NCBI GenBank assembly: GCA_949152475.1
Contig: OX424567.1
Location: 16,517,402-16,581,401 of the forward strand
Source of the DNA: Terebella lapidaria
Lineage: Eukaryota > Annelida > Polychaeta > Terebellida > Terebellidae
DNA length: 64,000 nucleotides
Direction: 5' to 3'
Part shown: positions 38,129 through 50,578 of the stretch, piece by piece
Numbering within the stretch: the stretch's first letter is position 1
Layout: each line of letters starts with the position of its first letter
Notes under the pieces: generated by a model
Told to the model about the DNA's origin: nothing
The model's input: only the letters and a program-made list of their open reading frames with translations
The model's database searches: none
Program-made: the position numbers and the translations under genes

Positions 38129-39033
38129 AGGTTACCGGACCTATGGTCCGATAACCTATTGCCGTGGCGTTGCGTCCGTCGTCCGTCCGTCGTCGGCGTC
38201 GTCGTCGTCGTCCGTCCACATTTTTATCTTTACGGTTTACGGTCCAATCTTTCTGAAAATTTGGGAAAAGATACCTTGAAATAATTTGAGAAGGGCTGTT
38301 TTTTAGTTTTTTTATTGTTTTAATTTTTTTTCAAAATGGCGGCCGGTTTCATCGAAAAACGGTCAATTTTGAACTTTGGCGGCCAGTTTCTCAAAAACTG
38401 TCTGATCAGATTTGAGATTTTTGTTTCGAAAGATTCTCGTTATGTACCTCTGTGATGTGTATAAGTTTAGTTGCCCTTGAATCGCCGGTCTGCGTATGGC
38501 GGCCATTTTGATTTTTCAACGGGTCGACGAAAAAAAAAATTCGGCCCAAATCGCATTACTATCCATTTTGGGCCATTTCTAGGCAAAAAAAATTTTTCAC
38601 TCTTTGAAAAAATTTTTTGACCTCAGATGACCTTGAGTACTAAATGTCCGATGTGAAATGTATAAATTAGCCACCGAGGCTTAAACACTTGCACATACAG
38701 GTTAGGATTGTGTAGAAGCTTACAAGAAGTCATGTATTTATAGCACATCTCTTGGAGACCTTGAATTTGACGTTATATATGACCTTGAAATCCAAATCTC
38801 ACAACCTTGCCTGCCCTGACATGTGTAAATTGCCCCTACAGACAAAATACTTGTTGATAGAGATTATATGTTTGTATTATGAACATATATGAGGTCATAT
38901 GCAGCATAACTAATGGTGACATTACAGTTCACAAAGATGACCTTGATTGGTAAATCTCAAAGTCATAAATCACTTGCAATGCTTAAAGCCAAAATTGTCC
39001 GGTAACCTATCTTGGCCCTTGGGCTAATTTTTT
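38129..39033 (+). mobile_element. Pearl/HINE-like element, copy 2 (short form)
   Basis: It starts with the hairpin AGGTTACCGGACC / GGTCCGATAACCT, then CCTATTGCCGTGGCG and a GTC/GTCC microsatellite (38165-38215). It ends with CCGGTAACCT, then GGCCCTTGGGCTAA and a T-run at 39033. The first and last GGTTACCGG / CCGGTAACC blocks form a subterminal inverted repeat. The interior contains ATGGCGGCC motifs as in copies 1 and 4 but lacks the 134 bp array. It is 905 bp and non-coding. Confidence 0.8.
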
Positions 39034-39069
39034 CTTGTTTCTTTCAGATTATCTTCGGATAATATACCA

Positions 39070-39130
39070 TTGTCGCATCAGTTTAGAGACTAGCTGAGAA
39101 CTTTAAATGGTTCCCAGACTGGCTGGGAAC
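39070..39130 (-). pseudogene. Tiny retroelement fragment
   Basis: GCATCAGTTTAGAGACTAGC (39077 onward) matches the minus-strand coding sequence at about 15682-15708 of the reverse-transcriptase copy. A second CTGGCTGGGAACTTTA block follows. Confidence 0.4.
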
Positions 39131-40900
39131 TTTAGGAGCCCAGTTTGGAACTGAGAACTTTACCTTGAAAAGCTAAATTTCAAATTAAAATACGATATAA
39201 ATGTATCAATCAATTCACATAACAGGATAAGGACAATATCTTGTGGAAATGATCAATAAAATGTTCAGAAACACTCCTTATCAACTGATACACACCTGAG
39301 AAATCATCCACTTTTAAAGCCATTGGATATGAATGTCATTACCGTTGTCTGTATTGGATTGCTGAATGTTGTGTTCATATATTTTTCTGATTTATCCAAC
39401 AAGATATCTTTATCACTCTATTGTCTAAGATGGTTCATTTTGTGTTTAATTAGATCTTGGCTCATGCTTGCTAAGGGCCTAGTCAGGCCACTGGTTGCCA
39501 TTGCAACCAAGAAATTCATGAACTCACTGGCTATTCCAACCGAACAAAGTGGATTTTAGTGAATATATATATGAATAAAAACTTTTGTCATCAAATAATA
39601 TTATGTCCATGTTTGAAATGCCATAACTTTTCAAGAAATCAAGATATATATATGCTATGCAGACCCTTTTGCGGTTCAAATAGAGCTTTCACTTACAAAA
39701 GAACTAATACCCAGTTATCGTGATATATACCCTTTACGAGAGCAGTTTAAAATGTGTGTCTTTATCTATGAATGTACATAAATGTGATTCGAACGAAATT
39801 AATGATCTCGACAAAAATAGATATCACCCCTATATTCGGGTCTGTGTCTAGTTTGAATCAAATTACGAGTTAATGCCTCTGAAATCTCGACTGAAACCCC
39901 TCTAATCATCAGAATCTGTTGTATTGCTGGTAATAGGTCGATACTTACATCCAACATACTCAATGTAACAAAAAGCTCTAAGCTCAAACGAGATAATTTT
40001 CAAAGATTTTGGTTCATTATGGTGACATCAAATGATGACATGAACGTATAGCTTCGATAGGAGGATTCACATCTGCAAGTGTATTGTCCTGATTCGTTCA
40101 TATCCGAGATTGGGGATACCCTTTCTATATAATTTGTGCATACAAACCACACCATCATACTTATAAAGATACAAAATGATCTTATGTTGGTTCTCAATAC
40201 TGATAGGAAAGTATATATTGTGGTGTTCATTCGACAGACTAGTAGTGTAAGCGTTCGAATATTTTTTGGGGAGAAATATCATATTTCGTTGTCTAGAAAG
40301 AAATATGTTCATGTATAATCAGGTTTCTGAACATGCTGAATGTCAAACCAAAATGAACCAACGGTCTTGTTTTGACATTATTCATTTCCGGATCCTCCTC
40401 GTGAAAAATGAACAATCCTTGCTATTCTGACTATATCGAAAAGTCAGGTTTTGTTGATTATGGTTGACAATTTGTGGGGTAATCCATTTAAAAATAAAAA
40501 ACGTTTTCTTTCTACAAATTAGCTTCTCATTGGAAGGAAACTCAGAATGACATGCTTCTCTGGACAAGTGAACCTATACGGAATTATAACCAGACGATAA
40601 AGCAGGACACTTACTCGAAAACATTTTGTATGTTGTAGAAAATTCTCAGATTCAAGTAGGACCTGGATGTAAGTTTCGTATGTTTCTGGACATTTTCTCA
40701 GACTCAAGTATCATCGGAATGGATGATTATTCACAAAAAAATATTTATCATTATGTGATCTTTTGGAATAGCTATCCAAGTCACATGTAAGAAGCAAATT
40801 TATCAACAAGGATGTTATTCTCAAGAAAAAAACATAATTCTCACAAATTAATGCTTCACAGCAGTTTGATGACATACTTGGGTTTGTTTCGGATAAATTA
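39131..40900. other. No gene; small decayed R364 remnant at about 39905-39955
   Basis: ATCATCAGAATCTGTTGTAT followed by GGTAATAGGTCGATACTTAC matches the 3' part of the 364 bp repeat described at 40905-41490. Otherwise the sequence is AT-rich with unrecognised short frames. Confidence 0.45.
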
Positions 40901-40904
40901 TTTA

Positions 40905-41490
40905 AATTATTTTCATAGGTTGTTGGGCAGTTGTATACTAATTCCATCAGGTGTACAGTAGAAACAACTACACTTACCACACTGTCTGCACCTGATGACG
41001 CCAGTGTGTCTTTTGATAAAATATTTGGTCGGGCTTTGTTTCTATCGCAAAATATTGTGTTTTATGTTTGTTATTGGAATCATCAAAATTTGGGTGCATT
41101 GGTGGTAATAGATTGATTCTTACATTCATACCACTGAGCCGGTGTCACTGCTGGGGGACGTTAAGTCTGTCCCCGAGGATACCATCAGCTCAGTAGCCTT
41201 TTGGCTTGTGATTAGGTACTTATGTACTTGTCACATATCTATTCCATGGGGTTTGTTTCGGATTTGTAAATTATTTTCATAGGTTGTTGGGCAGTTGTTT
41301 GCTAATTCCACCAGGTGTACAGTAGAAACAACTACACTTACCACACTGTCTGCCCCTGATGACGCCAGTGTGTCTTTTGATAAAGTATTTGGTCGGGCTT
41401 TGGTTCTATTGCAAAATATTGTGTTTTATGTTTGTTATTGGAATCATCAAAATTTGGCTGCATTGGTGGTAATAGATTGATTCTTACATT
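40905..41490 (+). repeat. R364 repeat, tandem pair (364 bp unit)
   Basis: Two head-to-tail copies are spaced exactly 364 bp apart (frames starting at 40931 and 41295). The unit runs from CATAGGTTGTTGGGCAGTTG through CATCAGGTGTACAGTAGAAA and TTTGGTCGGGCTTTG to GATTGATTCTTACATTC, then a linker with CTGTCCCCGAGGATACCATC. Each copy keeps a 61-codon open frame (residues ..CTVETTTLTTLSAPDDASVS..) also open in the minus copies at 53844-54029 and 54361-54546. No protein family is recognised. A decayed copy is at 42095-42265. Confidence 0.8.
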
Positions 41491-44073
41491 CAGAGTTGAC
41501 TATTTATTTATTCAAAGTCAAAATATATTAACGGTATTCAAAGCAGACTAGTCGAAAGATACTCTGAAAGTATCCCATGTTTCTGACATACTAAACGGCA
41601 CGTACACACTGAATTTGAAGAGATATTGGTCCAACACAAAACTCCCGGGTTTTCAGGCCGTTTGGTAGCTATGTTTTGCATGGACTAGCTAACCTGTAAG
41701 CAGGAAACAAGTAATCTTATATCCAATGACAATGCTAAAACAATCATACGGTCAACACTGCAATGACCTGAGATCAACTTAAAACCTGAACATGACTTTG
41801 TGATAGGCTCTCATCAACTTTTCTATCTCCAATGACCAATTTACACAATCCGTGAAGGCAGGGTATTGGCATCTCTCAAGGCTGGACAACTTTTCATCTC
41901 TCATTGGTCAACTTTGGAGGCCAGTTTAATAGCACCGAAATATAAGGAATATTTATACTCACGATATTCACGTATGCTTACAATACAATTCTCAGCACTA
42001 TCTACTAGCATTTGGTGTCCATGAGTAAAATCAAAGTTCAGTTCATGGTCACTAAAATATTCCAGTAAATGCCTTTCTTCAGTTGAGTACTAAATCCATC
42101 AGGTGTATAGTGGAAACAATTACGTTTCACACACTGTCTGTCCCTGCATAAACAGATAAAATTTCTTGTAGGGCTTTATTTATATTCCAAAATGTATTTA
42201 GGTTTGCTATTGTCATCATCAAGTTTTTAGTATACTGCTGGAAATAGGTTGATATTTACATGTGTACATGATAAATACCTATGCTCTAATAACAAGGATT
42301 CGTCCCACATCCCAGCTTGTGCATTTCTAACGATTGTGCATATATATTGAGGGATTCCAAGCACACCACCCTCTTACACCATCCTCTTACATCTAACCAA
42401 AGACATAAATTGGCAATTCGGCATTTTACGCTTTCATTTCTAAATTCTAAAATTTCGGGGGTTTTTTTGGAGCCAAATATTCCAGCTAAAACATTCATCG
42501 TATAGAATGAACAGATAGAGTGCAGTGTGAAAAATAAGAACGCTGACTTAACAATAAATTCAAATTATTTAAAATTTGTTAAATTGATATTGGCAGAATC
42601 TTGGGGATTTTACCATACAATTCCAAATGAAGGAACAAAAAATAAAAGTTATATATCTGCACTTGTATGCCCAAACAGATGCACCGTTCTCATTGATTTC
42701 TCTGTGAGTTTTTGGTGGAGATTGTTCTTGTTTGTTGACATGACCCCAATTCCGGTACTTTGTATCCAGGTCAGTTCAGAGGTAACTCTGAGTGGCGCAC
42801 AAAACAAAAGAAAAACGGCTGCTAGTACTGTCGTATGCTTGATTGATCCATCTCATCAAGCATAGCTTGTTTTGTGTCCTATTTTTCTGAGACCACGGGT
42901 ATATTTGTAGTTGATTCGGAACAAGGATTTTTTTTGCCGATATCACTTTAAAATTATACGTGGTGGTCCTATTCCCCCAAAAAGGTAACCGAATCTAATG
43001 TCTAATTTACCTTTTTGTTGAGACACCCTATATGTTATAGGCATATGGCAAATTTCACCTAAGCTGATATCGAGTGCTCAAAGTAAAAACATGTGAATAA
43101 ACATTACCTCCAAGACAAACAAACTACTGAAGACAGACAAACCTTCGAAGATCTGAAACTAAATAACTATAATATAGGACATCTATATCAAACTATACTT
43201 GCTGTGCTGTGATTCAGCAAGCTACGTATCGTAGGTAATCTTGGGGATGACTCAACGAAATAACACAGTCTGCCACAAAACCCAATACCAATTTGTGTGT
43301 ACGTCACAAAACTATCACTATGGAACAGAATGGAGATCATAACTCTACATGCATCGCACGTCATTCCTCATTAATCATGCTTCTTACATCTTTCATCATT
43401 AATTACATGTAGCATGTTGAATGATGCATGATGATGGTGAATGATGGAAAATGAATGATGCAAGATGCACTTTGAATTACATAAGATGCGTGTAGAGTTT
43501 TAATATTCATTCTACTTCATACAAAACCAGAATTGAAGAGAATTTGTTCATCGCAAAGACCAGCATGGATCAGAAGTCGACAAGTCGACAACATCAGTTT
43601 CAAAATTAATCCGCTCGACTCACATCTGGGAAACAGAAATGAGATTTTACTAACGAACATTTCTGTGGAACTACCACAGGCATCCTAGCGGGATAAATGT
43701 GGGGTTTTTTTCAGTACAATTGAGAAGATGCGTCTTCATATCCGCGAAATTGATTATGTAGGACACTGACCAAACAAGCAACACAACCGTTAGACATACA
43801 ATTAGAGAGTATGGCAAAATAGGCGCCACATACAGTGTTGAATGAAATGACGGTGCAAAAATGACCGTTTACCCCAGTTACAGTGGTTTTCCAGTTGTAT
43901 GCCTGTTGCTGCACAACGGTTCTTGAAAAATGTCATTCCCTCGGTTGTGATCCCAATCTAAGATATGGTTGGGTATGAATGATTGGGATAAGAATAGCTT
44001 ACATGATTGGGTGTGCATTATTGATGACGATAATACACTTTTCTATTCTCTATGCGCTGGCTGGCCTTCTTCG
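41491..44073. other. No gene; decayed R364 copy at 42095-42265
   Basis: The fragment begins CATCAGGTGTATAGTGGAAA and ends GGTTGATATTTACATG. The 112-codon plus frame 42527-42865 has no recognised domain. ATGATG-type simple sequence occurs around 43410-43460. Confidence 0.45.
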
Positions 44074-44572
44074 CTAGACAGAACAGACTGGTGGCGGATG
44101 ATTCTCTGTTGACAGCAGTGGGTTAAGGTAGACACATTCACGGTATCCAGATTTTTCTGGCTGCATCTGTTCAACCTGTGACAGTACAGTATGGCCAAGA
44201 CGATACAATAGGTGTGCGTGAAAGGTGTCAGTCTGGGGCATTATTATACATATCTGTGATTTTGTAACGCCATCACACATAACCCAGTTTCCAGAACCAT
44301 GCTTCACATAGATACGTCGACTATATTCAGAACAAAATTCGATCGTGTGAGGGGGCCTTTTTGAACACCCACCCCCACCCTCATGACCTTTCAAACCAAC
44401 TCTTGTCTGAAAGTATTTTTCAATACTTTCAAACATGTTTGGTTGCGTATCAATTCCCAAAATACGTTTTCGCCCCTCTTTTTCAAAATTGCTGCCATTT
44501 CGTGCATGTTTGGAGGTAGGACGTCTTTTGTCCGTATTGCTTTTCAAAGAGAAGACAGTAGGTCGACAACAA
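44074..44572 (-). CDS. Unrecognised 166-codon open segment, possible exon
   Basis: On the minus strand a good acceptor (TTTCTTCTGCTTCAG, exon from 44572) leads into a frame open to the stop at 44074, long for this AT-rich region. The peptide is basic at first (KRRPTSKHARNGS), then has a glycine patch and the motif SRRIYVKHGSGNWVMCDG. There is no ATG start; the frame is open from the acceptor side. No family is recognised. A protein-like frame on the same strand immediately upstream (44854-44600) may be related through a frame break. It could be a decayed transposon ORF. Confidence 0.35.
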
Positions 44573-45399
44573 CTGAAGCAGAAGAAATCTGTTTGTATGG
44601 AAGGGATATTGAAGATGACATCCCATGCATTTCATGATGTCGCAAAAGATGACCCAGGGCTCCGAGAGTTCAGTGATGCCATCCAGTGTCAACGGAAGAT
44701 GGTGACAAAGAATTGTAGTGACGTCGTTGTCACAAGGCACACCTGTCATGCACAGGACCGAGAACACATAGGCTTCTCTTTTGTTCATTATACTAATTCG
44801 TTTCTTCCACTGTCTTCCATATAATTTACAAGTATCGATCATTATTTCCTGCATTATTCAGTGTTGATTTCATTTGAACCTTTTGAATATAAGTTTTGTT
44901 TACAGGGCCCCTCAGAGCTCCCTTTTGCGTTACAATAGGAGTCCACCCAAAAATAACATTTCATGTTCAATCAACAAAAAATGAGTAATACTCGGTATAT
45001 TCACTATGGCTTGGTATATTCAACCTGTTAAGTCACTGCAAGACTGAAATTCATGTATACTGCCCCAATATGTATAGTGTATAGGTATATTTTTATATAT
45101 ACATTGGCTTAGATCATGTAGACTAGATTCAGTTAGATGAACTTAAAGTCCGAACTCCAGAGCTAGAACAACTGAAAACCGAAAATAATTCAGCATTTGC
45201 GAAAATAACAAAAAAGTTCAGCATCTGCAAGCAAAAAGTGAGAAAAAGGTTCAGCCTCTGATATTACAAATGTAAACTCTCACTCTACAAGCAAACAATA
45301 AGAACAACTTTTCACCAATGCGGATTATCCAGACGAAGCCAGACAATGCTTCAATTTCTTGTGCTGTGTGTACTCAGTGTTACATTCTTTTGTTCACAC

Positions 45400-46390
45400 T
45401 TTGGGTATGAGAGTCTTGGTGATATGGTCTTGGATGCCTTGGACACTGATGACAAGGTCTTGGGTGTCTTCGGGCGCTGATGCCATGGTCTTGGATATCT
45501 TGGATGTTGCTGATATGCCTGGGGTGTCTTGGACGCTTACGACAAAGTCTTCGACATCTATGATGTTGATGGCATGATCTTGGGTGTCTTAGACGTTGAT
45601 GGCATGGTTTTGAATGTCTTGGACCACCTTTATGACAAGGTCCTCAGTGATGAAGGGAGATTCGTGGATGTTGAATGGCTGTTCTTCGAGGCCTTGGGTG
45701 TTGATGGAAGAATCTCGGCTATTGATGGCATGGTCATAGTTTTTGTTGCCGTTTTCAGTTTCTTGTTTAGTGTTTCAGAAGTCACCAGTTGTTTCACGAT
45801 CTGGCTCACAATTGTGTCTTTTGTTTTCCCCAATACAGTTTCCTGCTTAGCCAATTCTGCTGTCGTCTCCATGGCATCAGATATCATCTGTTGTGCCAAA
45901 TTCATGTATTCTTGTGCCTTCGTGGTCAGTTATGCAACTTCATTTTCCCTCTTTTCTATTTCTTGTTCTTGAAGGACCATGCTTTTCTCTGCCTCTCATT
46001 TTCAATCCTTTTTTTCATATCAGTCATGAGTTGATGTTCCTGTTTCTCCAAGCGTTTGGCCCCATGTGCTTCCTTCCTGTTTTCCTGTTTTTCCTTCCAG
46101 TGCTTCCTTGTTGTTATGGTCCAGTCATACGTTTGGAATAAATGATGTACGATTTCCAGCCTGCCTTCTACAGAGATCCTGCGATAACCATCGATGAACT
46201 TGAGGTCTTCATGTGTGACATTGAGCAATGGTTGGTTTATGGCATTCTCCTGTTCGGTGATGAATGGGAATGTATGGTATGTATAGGAAACACTTCCGTC
46301 TGTATCAGAATTCCAATGAGCAAGCATGAAACGAGACTTCACAACTGACGCCAAAGCTGGATATTCTATGTCGACATTGGCCGTCTTCTT
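45400..46390 (-). pseudogene. Unrecognised coiled-coil protein segment with a frameshift
   Basis: On the minus strand, an acceptor-like CATCCCTTATCAG precedes an open frame from 46390 to a stop near 45956. It has a globular-looking start (EYPALASVVKSRF, AHWNSDTDGSVSYTYH), then a charged helix (KHWKEKQENRKE). Shifting by one base continues the helix (EIEKRENEVA, one stop, LTTKAQEYMNLAQQMI) down to 45630. The C-terminal part is Ser/Thr/Pro/Lys-rich, built of 27-30 bp repeats (PSTSKTPK-like) at 45400-45730. The frame change and stop suggest a dead copy. No family is recognised; it may belong with 44074-44572. Confidence 0.4.
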
Positions 46391-46410
46391 CTGATAAGGG
46401 ATGCCCAATA

Positions 46411-47048
46411 GTCAGTGGTGGAGCCACTAGGTGGTGTTGAAGAGGGTACTAGGACATAATTTCTAAATTCTGTCTCGTGAAGTCCACACTGGATATGGGT
46501 TGTACTGTGATTAGTTGGGAAGCAAATCTACCGACTGCAGCAACTCCTTTGACCTTTTGCATCAGGTCTCAGAAACGGGAGGTCTTTTGAGAGTTCATTA
46601 TTGAGAGGAAGATAGTGTATCAGCTTCTCTATTATAGTACTTCACCCATACAGTAAAAGGGGAATGTTTCGCGCAGGAGAAAGTTTTAGCGAATCTGCGG
46701 TCTATATTGTACACTGAAACTTAATCCCCGCAAAATGTCTTTCCTGAAACCATGTGCTGAAGCGTTGATGTTTCATATAGGTCTATTTGTGCATTATTGT
46801 GAGCGAATGTTGGCTTCTTTGCACTTTTGATCTGTCCATTGCTGTATTGTTGTTCAAAATGTCAACTGCCAATCAACTGTGTAGTAAAGTATAATACAAA
46901 TAATAATGCAAGAGTGACATTTCCCTTTCACATCTTTTTCAGTTCATTGAGCATGAATCTCACATGGACATAAAATCTCACGTTGAATAGACGTTGATAA
47001 CATGGTGTACATCGTCGTGCCCTGACTCAGCCTCATGTCAACGTTTTC
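46411..47048. other. No gene recognised
   Basis: Short spacer between the coiled-coil remnant and a pearl/HINE-like fragment; no repeat or exon was noted. Confidence 0.4.
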
Positions 47049-47440
47049 AGGTTACCGGACCTTTGGCCGATAACCTATTGCTGTGGCATTGTGTTTGTCG
47101 TCCGTCTACATTTTTATCTTCAAAGTTTAAGGACGAATGTTTCTGAAATTTTGCATAAGAATGCCTAAAAATATTTCAGGAGGGAGGTATTTCTTTGTGT
47201 TTTGATTTTCGAACCTTTTTCAAATTGGCAGCCAGTTTTGACCAAAAACAGCCAATTTTGGACTTTGACGGTCGTTTTCTCAGAATCAGTTCAGTAACCT
47301 TTTTTTCTAATTGATGCATAAGACTCCACATATGTACCCCTGTGACGTGTATACGTTTCGTTGCCCTCGAATCGCTCGAAGTGGGTGATTTTGGCCCAAA
47401 CTTGGACCAAATGGGACTTTCCTATGGTAAACTCTCCTGT
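47049..47440 (+). mobile_element. Pearl/HINE-like element, copy 3 (5' part only)
   Basis: The 5' hairpin (AGGTTACCGGACC / CCGATAACCT), a short GTC microsatellite and the conserved interior (CAGCCAGTTTTGACC, CGAATCGCTCGAAGTGGG, AAATGGGACTTTCC) are present. The sequence then breaks off at about 47440 directly into a reverse-oriented R364 fragment (47442-47506). The 3' half is absent. Confidence 0.75.
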
Positions 47441-47441
47441 G

Positions 47442-47506
47442 CTAGTTGTTTCTACTGTACACCTGATGGAATTAGTATACAACTGCCCAACAACCTATGA
47501 GAATAA
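47442..47506 (-). repeat. R364 fragment
   Basis: It runs from TAGTTGTTTCTACTGTACAC through GATGGAATTAGTATACAACT to CCCAACAACCTATGAG, the reverse complement of the first part of the 364 bp repeat. It abuts the truncated pearl/HINE-like copy. Confidence 0.8.
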
Positions 47507-47879
47507 ATTTCATAGGTTGAGACTTTCATTTTGAGAGTATCACAATTGAGAGTATAACATTGAACAAATTCATGAGATGCTTTGTGACTTCAATCTATCA
47601 TTTTGTCATATGACTTTATAGCATTTTACATATAGCACCCTACCACTCATCCCATTGACACTGGATAAACAACCTTCATGCCAACGAATACAATGAGTAT
47701 TCATTGTTTGGATCTTCGAATTATGACGAATCATGATTGTGAGTACTAGGTGAGTACTAGTATGTGAATTTGCCTCAGCAACTCAACTTGCATGATTTAC
47801 ATACACGCGTATGCACAACTACATACATGTATGTTTGGGCAGGTTTTAGATAACCAAGCTGTATCTGGGTTTCAGGTAT

Positions 47880-49037
47880 GCTGGGAAATAAACCATAATT
47901 TTGTCCCAATGTATTGTACAAATGAACACCTGTCACGGAACGGAAGGAGTTGTTCGTCAACTGTCAAATTACTTCCTGGGGAGTAAAACCGGCCCAGGTT
48001 CGCTTCAATGTCATGCCAAACATCGCAATTTGGTGTAAACTTGTCTTGTGCGCGTCTTTTTCCTTTTGTTGCCTATCATCAAATCGGAGCATTGCAATAA
48101 GGTCCTGAAAGCGACGTTTTGACATTGTTGCTCTCACAACGGGAATGCCGTAGTCATTGCTCCACAACACGTCCACCATATTCTGTCTCATATGGCCTAA
48201 GGTAAGAAGAACGCCAGTCAGGCCCATACTTCTACTTATCATCCGTATCTTTCCAGCTATTCTCGTCTTTCCCCTTCTCACGTATGATTCGACGTGCCTC
48301 TTTGTTGGTGAAGGTGACTATAGATGTTTTTGATGATACCATCAGAGATACCGTGGATTTAAGTTCGTGACTGTTGTGAATGGCGCCCCCCCCCCCCCCC
48401 CCTCGATTGAATAACCGTGTATACGCGTGTATTTATTTTCGAGGTTTTTTTCTCAAACGCGGCATTCGCGAAATTAATACATCGCGAAATTTCATACGTT
48501 TACAGTATACAGCTTAAACTGCCCTACTTCACTCGTCACATGATTGGCATTGATCACTTTTGCGTTGTGGTGTACGAGCTGTAGGTGGTGGTTTGGTTGA
48601 CCACCTGCGGCCATCTTTCCCGATGAAGTGAGTCTTGGTGTTGGGTGTACCCACACCAGGTTCTGCAGGCGAATTCGATGAATCAAAATCCGATTCTGAT
48701 GAACTCCCTGACTCTGATGATTCCTCTCGTGGAACAAATTCATCTTCTGATTTTCTTCTGAATCTTCTGATTTCAACAAATTCATCTTATACAAATTACG
48801 TTGCTTAGGCAACTGTTATTTGCTGAAACAAAACAGGTGACCGGGGCTCAGAGGCCCGGGTTGCCCTTAACGTTTTTTCTTCTTTAAAAAAAAATTCTCA
48901 GGTACATGTAGTACGGATAGCTTGAGGAATACAAGTAGGTATCGGCCTTGCCCTTGATCCATAATAAATAAATGACTCGAAACAGAACAAAAGTAATTCA
49001 GGGTCCAAAGGGACCCAGGTTGCAACTTGAGGGTTAA
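47880..49037 (-). pseudogene. piggyBac transposon remnant
   Basis: The minus strand starts at TTAA (49034-49037) followed by CCCTCAAGTTGCAACCTGGG, a piggyBac-type terminus. It then has a serine/acidic N-terminal region and a GKDGRRWSTKPP motif (about 48600), and NKEARRIIREKGKDENSWKD (about 48310). Next come a YGIPVVRATMSKRRFQD block and LRFDD (48180-48070), and finally YSPGSNLTVDEQLLPFR (47990-47940) with the first catalytic aspartate of the DDD triad. Frameshifts separate the blocks and a polycytosine run with unrelated sequence (48387-48500) interrupts it. The C-terminal half and second terminus are missing. Confidence 0.75.
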
Positions 49038-49190
49038 AACACACTGTCCGCCCCTGATAACGCCAGTGTGTCTTTGGGTAAACTATTTGGTCGGGTTTTG
49101 TTTCTATTGCGAAATGTTGTATTTTACGTTTGTTATTAACACTATCAAAATCTGGATGTATTGGTGGTGATGGATACTTACATCTCAATT
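49038..49190 (+). repeat. R364 fragment interrupted by piggyBac
   Basis: Starting exactly at the piggyBac TTAA, the sequence matches the second part of the 364 bp repeat (CACACTGTCCGCCCCTGATA, TTTGGTCGGGTTTTG, GGATACTTACAT). Intact copies elsewhere carry ACATTTAACACACTG at this point, so the target was the TTAA inside the repeat. Confidence 0.75.
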
Positions 49191-50372
49191 ATATACAAAT
49201 ATATTTGTAAGTTCTAAGATTGGTTGGAATTACATCAGAATTTTCTTGGTTACATTGGCTCTATTCTGAAATATTTCTGAGCTATATTGTATTATGTACA
49301 TGTATAGTACAATATATACATGTGATAAAATTATTATGAACTAATTACCCAGCTATGTGGATCATTTGTAGATATTACACCCGATTAATTGACCAAGAAA
49401 AACTTCAGTGAAAAACATGATATAGTGGGAGAGACTGATTTTAATGACACTGCTACATCTAATATATCGTTGATTCATGTGTTTCAGCTGCCCAATAAGT
49501 TTTCGCGAGCTTTCGGATACTCTAGTAACAGATCAAAAATTATGAACGGACCAAAATATTCCTATATACGCACTTTCAATTCGTCAACGCCTCTAAATAT
49601 GTGACTGTGGGTATACCCTCACGAATGAAATGCCTGTAGGGTATTGAAGTTACTGTCTTGGAATGTATGCAATATTTTTTTCAAAATCAAATGTTTGTGA
49701 AACACATCTAATGCAATATAACAAAAGGTGTGCTCAATTATTTTGACGATTACAGTCCGTCCGAGATGTCTTTTCATCCGTTCTAATAACCATCTTGTAC
49801 CGGTTTTGTAAATAAACAAACGAAGTGTATCCATCAAACCCGAATGTAAACAAATGCCCAAACGCTTAAAAGTCCACATCGAGTACATTTTCCAGTTCGT
49901 ATGTATATATAGTGTAATTATAAGTAAACAATCAGTGATATACCATGATGTACGTGGAAATGTCAGTCTATCTCGCACTTCTATGTTTTTGTTGACATAT
50001 GCGTGTGATGAATACAGTTCCTGTATTTACGCGAGAACCGCCTGTTAAAATGAGCAATATTTCCCTGAGGACTGGTTATTTTCATTACATTCGATGTGAA
50101 TATGTCTCATTCAGTTTATTTAGCATGTTTAATATGAAATATAGTTTTCAAAAAATATTGACTGGTTTCAAAGGCTGTTGCTTTAACAAAGGGTCAGCGA
50201 ACGTAAAAGTGGTGCTACCTCTATACGTTTACCGAACATTTGAATGTTGAGTGCCATGAGTGAATGTATTTATATACAATAGTTAATGTTGTTTTTGAAG
50301 TATAAATATCAATATTAAGGGAATGTATGAAAGTATGCACAATTTTTGTGTAAATGCGCACTGTGTACTCAC
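49191..50372. other. No gene recognised
   Basis: AT-rich. The 119-codon minus frame 49978-49619 is unrecognised and lacks convincing borders. Confidence 0.35.
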
Positions 50373-50578
50373 GGTACTATTTGAACCGCAGTTTCGAAGA
50401 AACTGGACAACAATTGCGCAATAATTCCGGGAACTTGAGCAGTAAACAAAAGAGAATCCAGCCAGGACTGCGCAGAATAAACAAAACCAAGACTGTAGCT
50501 ATATCTGGGTAGTTTGGTGCATCCGTATTTGTTGTGCCAAAGTGTTTTGAACTGACCTTTGGGCACCCGAATGAACAT
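50373..50578 (-). CDS. Candidate first coding exon, unknown family
   Basis: An ATG at 50578 (context ATCATGTTC, A at -3) opens 68 codons on the minus strand that end at a strong donor, GTACC|GTGAGT (exon end 50373, phase 2). The peptide has mixed composition, starts MFIRVPKGQFKTLWHNK and ends in an amphipathic, hydrophobic helix (FTAQVPGIIAQLLSSFFETA) that might be membrane-associated. No family is recognised. A following exon was not identified in the AT-rich sequence below it. Confidence 0.35.

Noticed and set aside
38330-38350. AAATGGCGGCC as a YY1-type promoter motif
   Set aside because: The motif is part of the repeated element and recurs in its other copies, so it does not mark a host promoter.
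49619-49978. 119-codon minus frame as a gene
   Set aside because: No recognised domain, no clear splice borders, and biased residue use typical of AT-rich chance frames.
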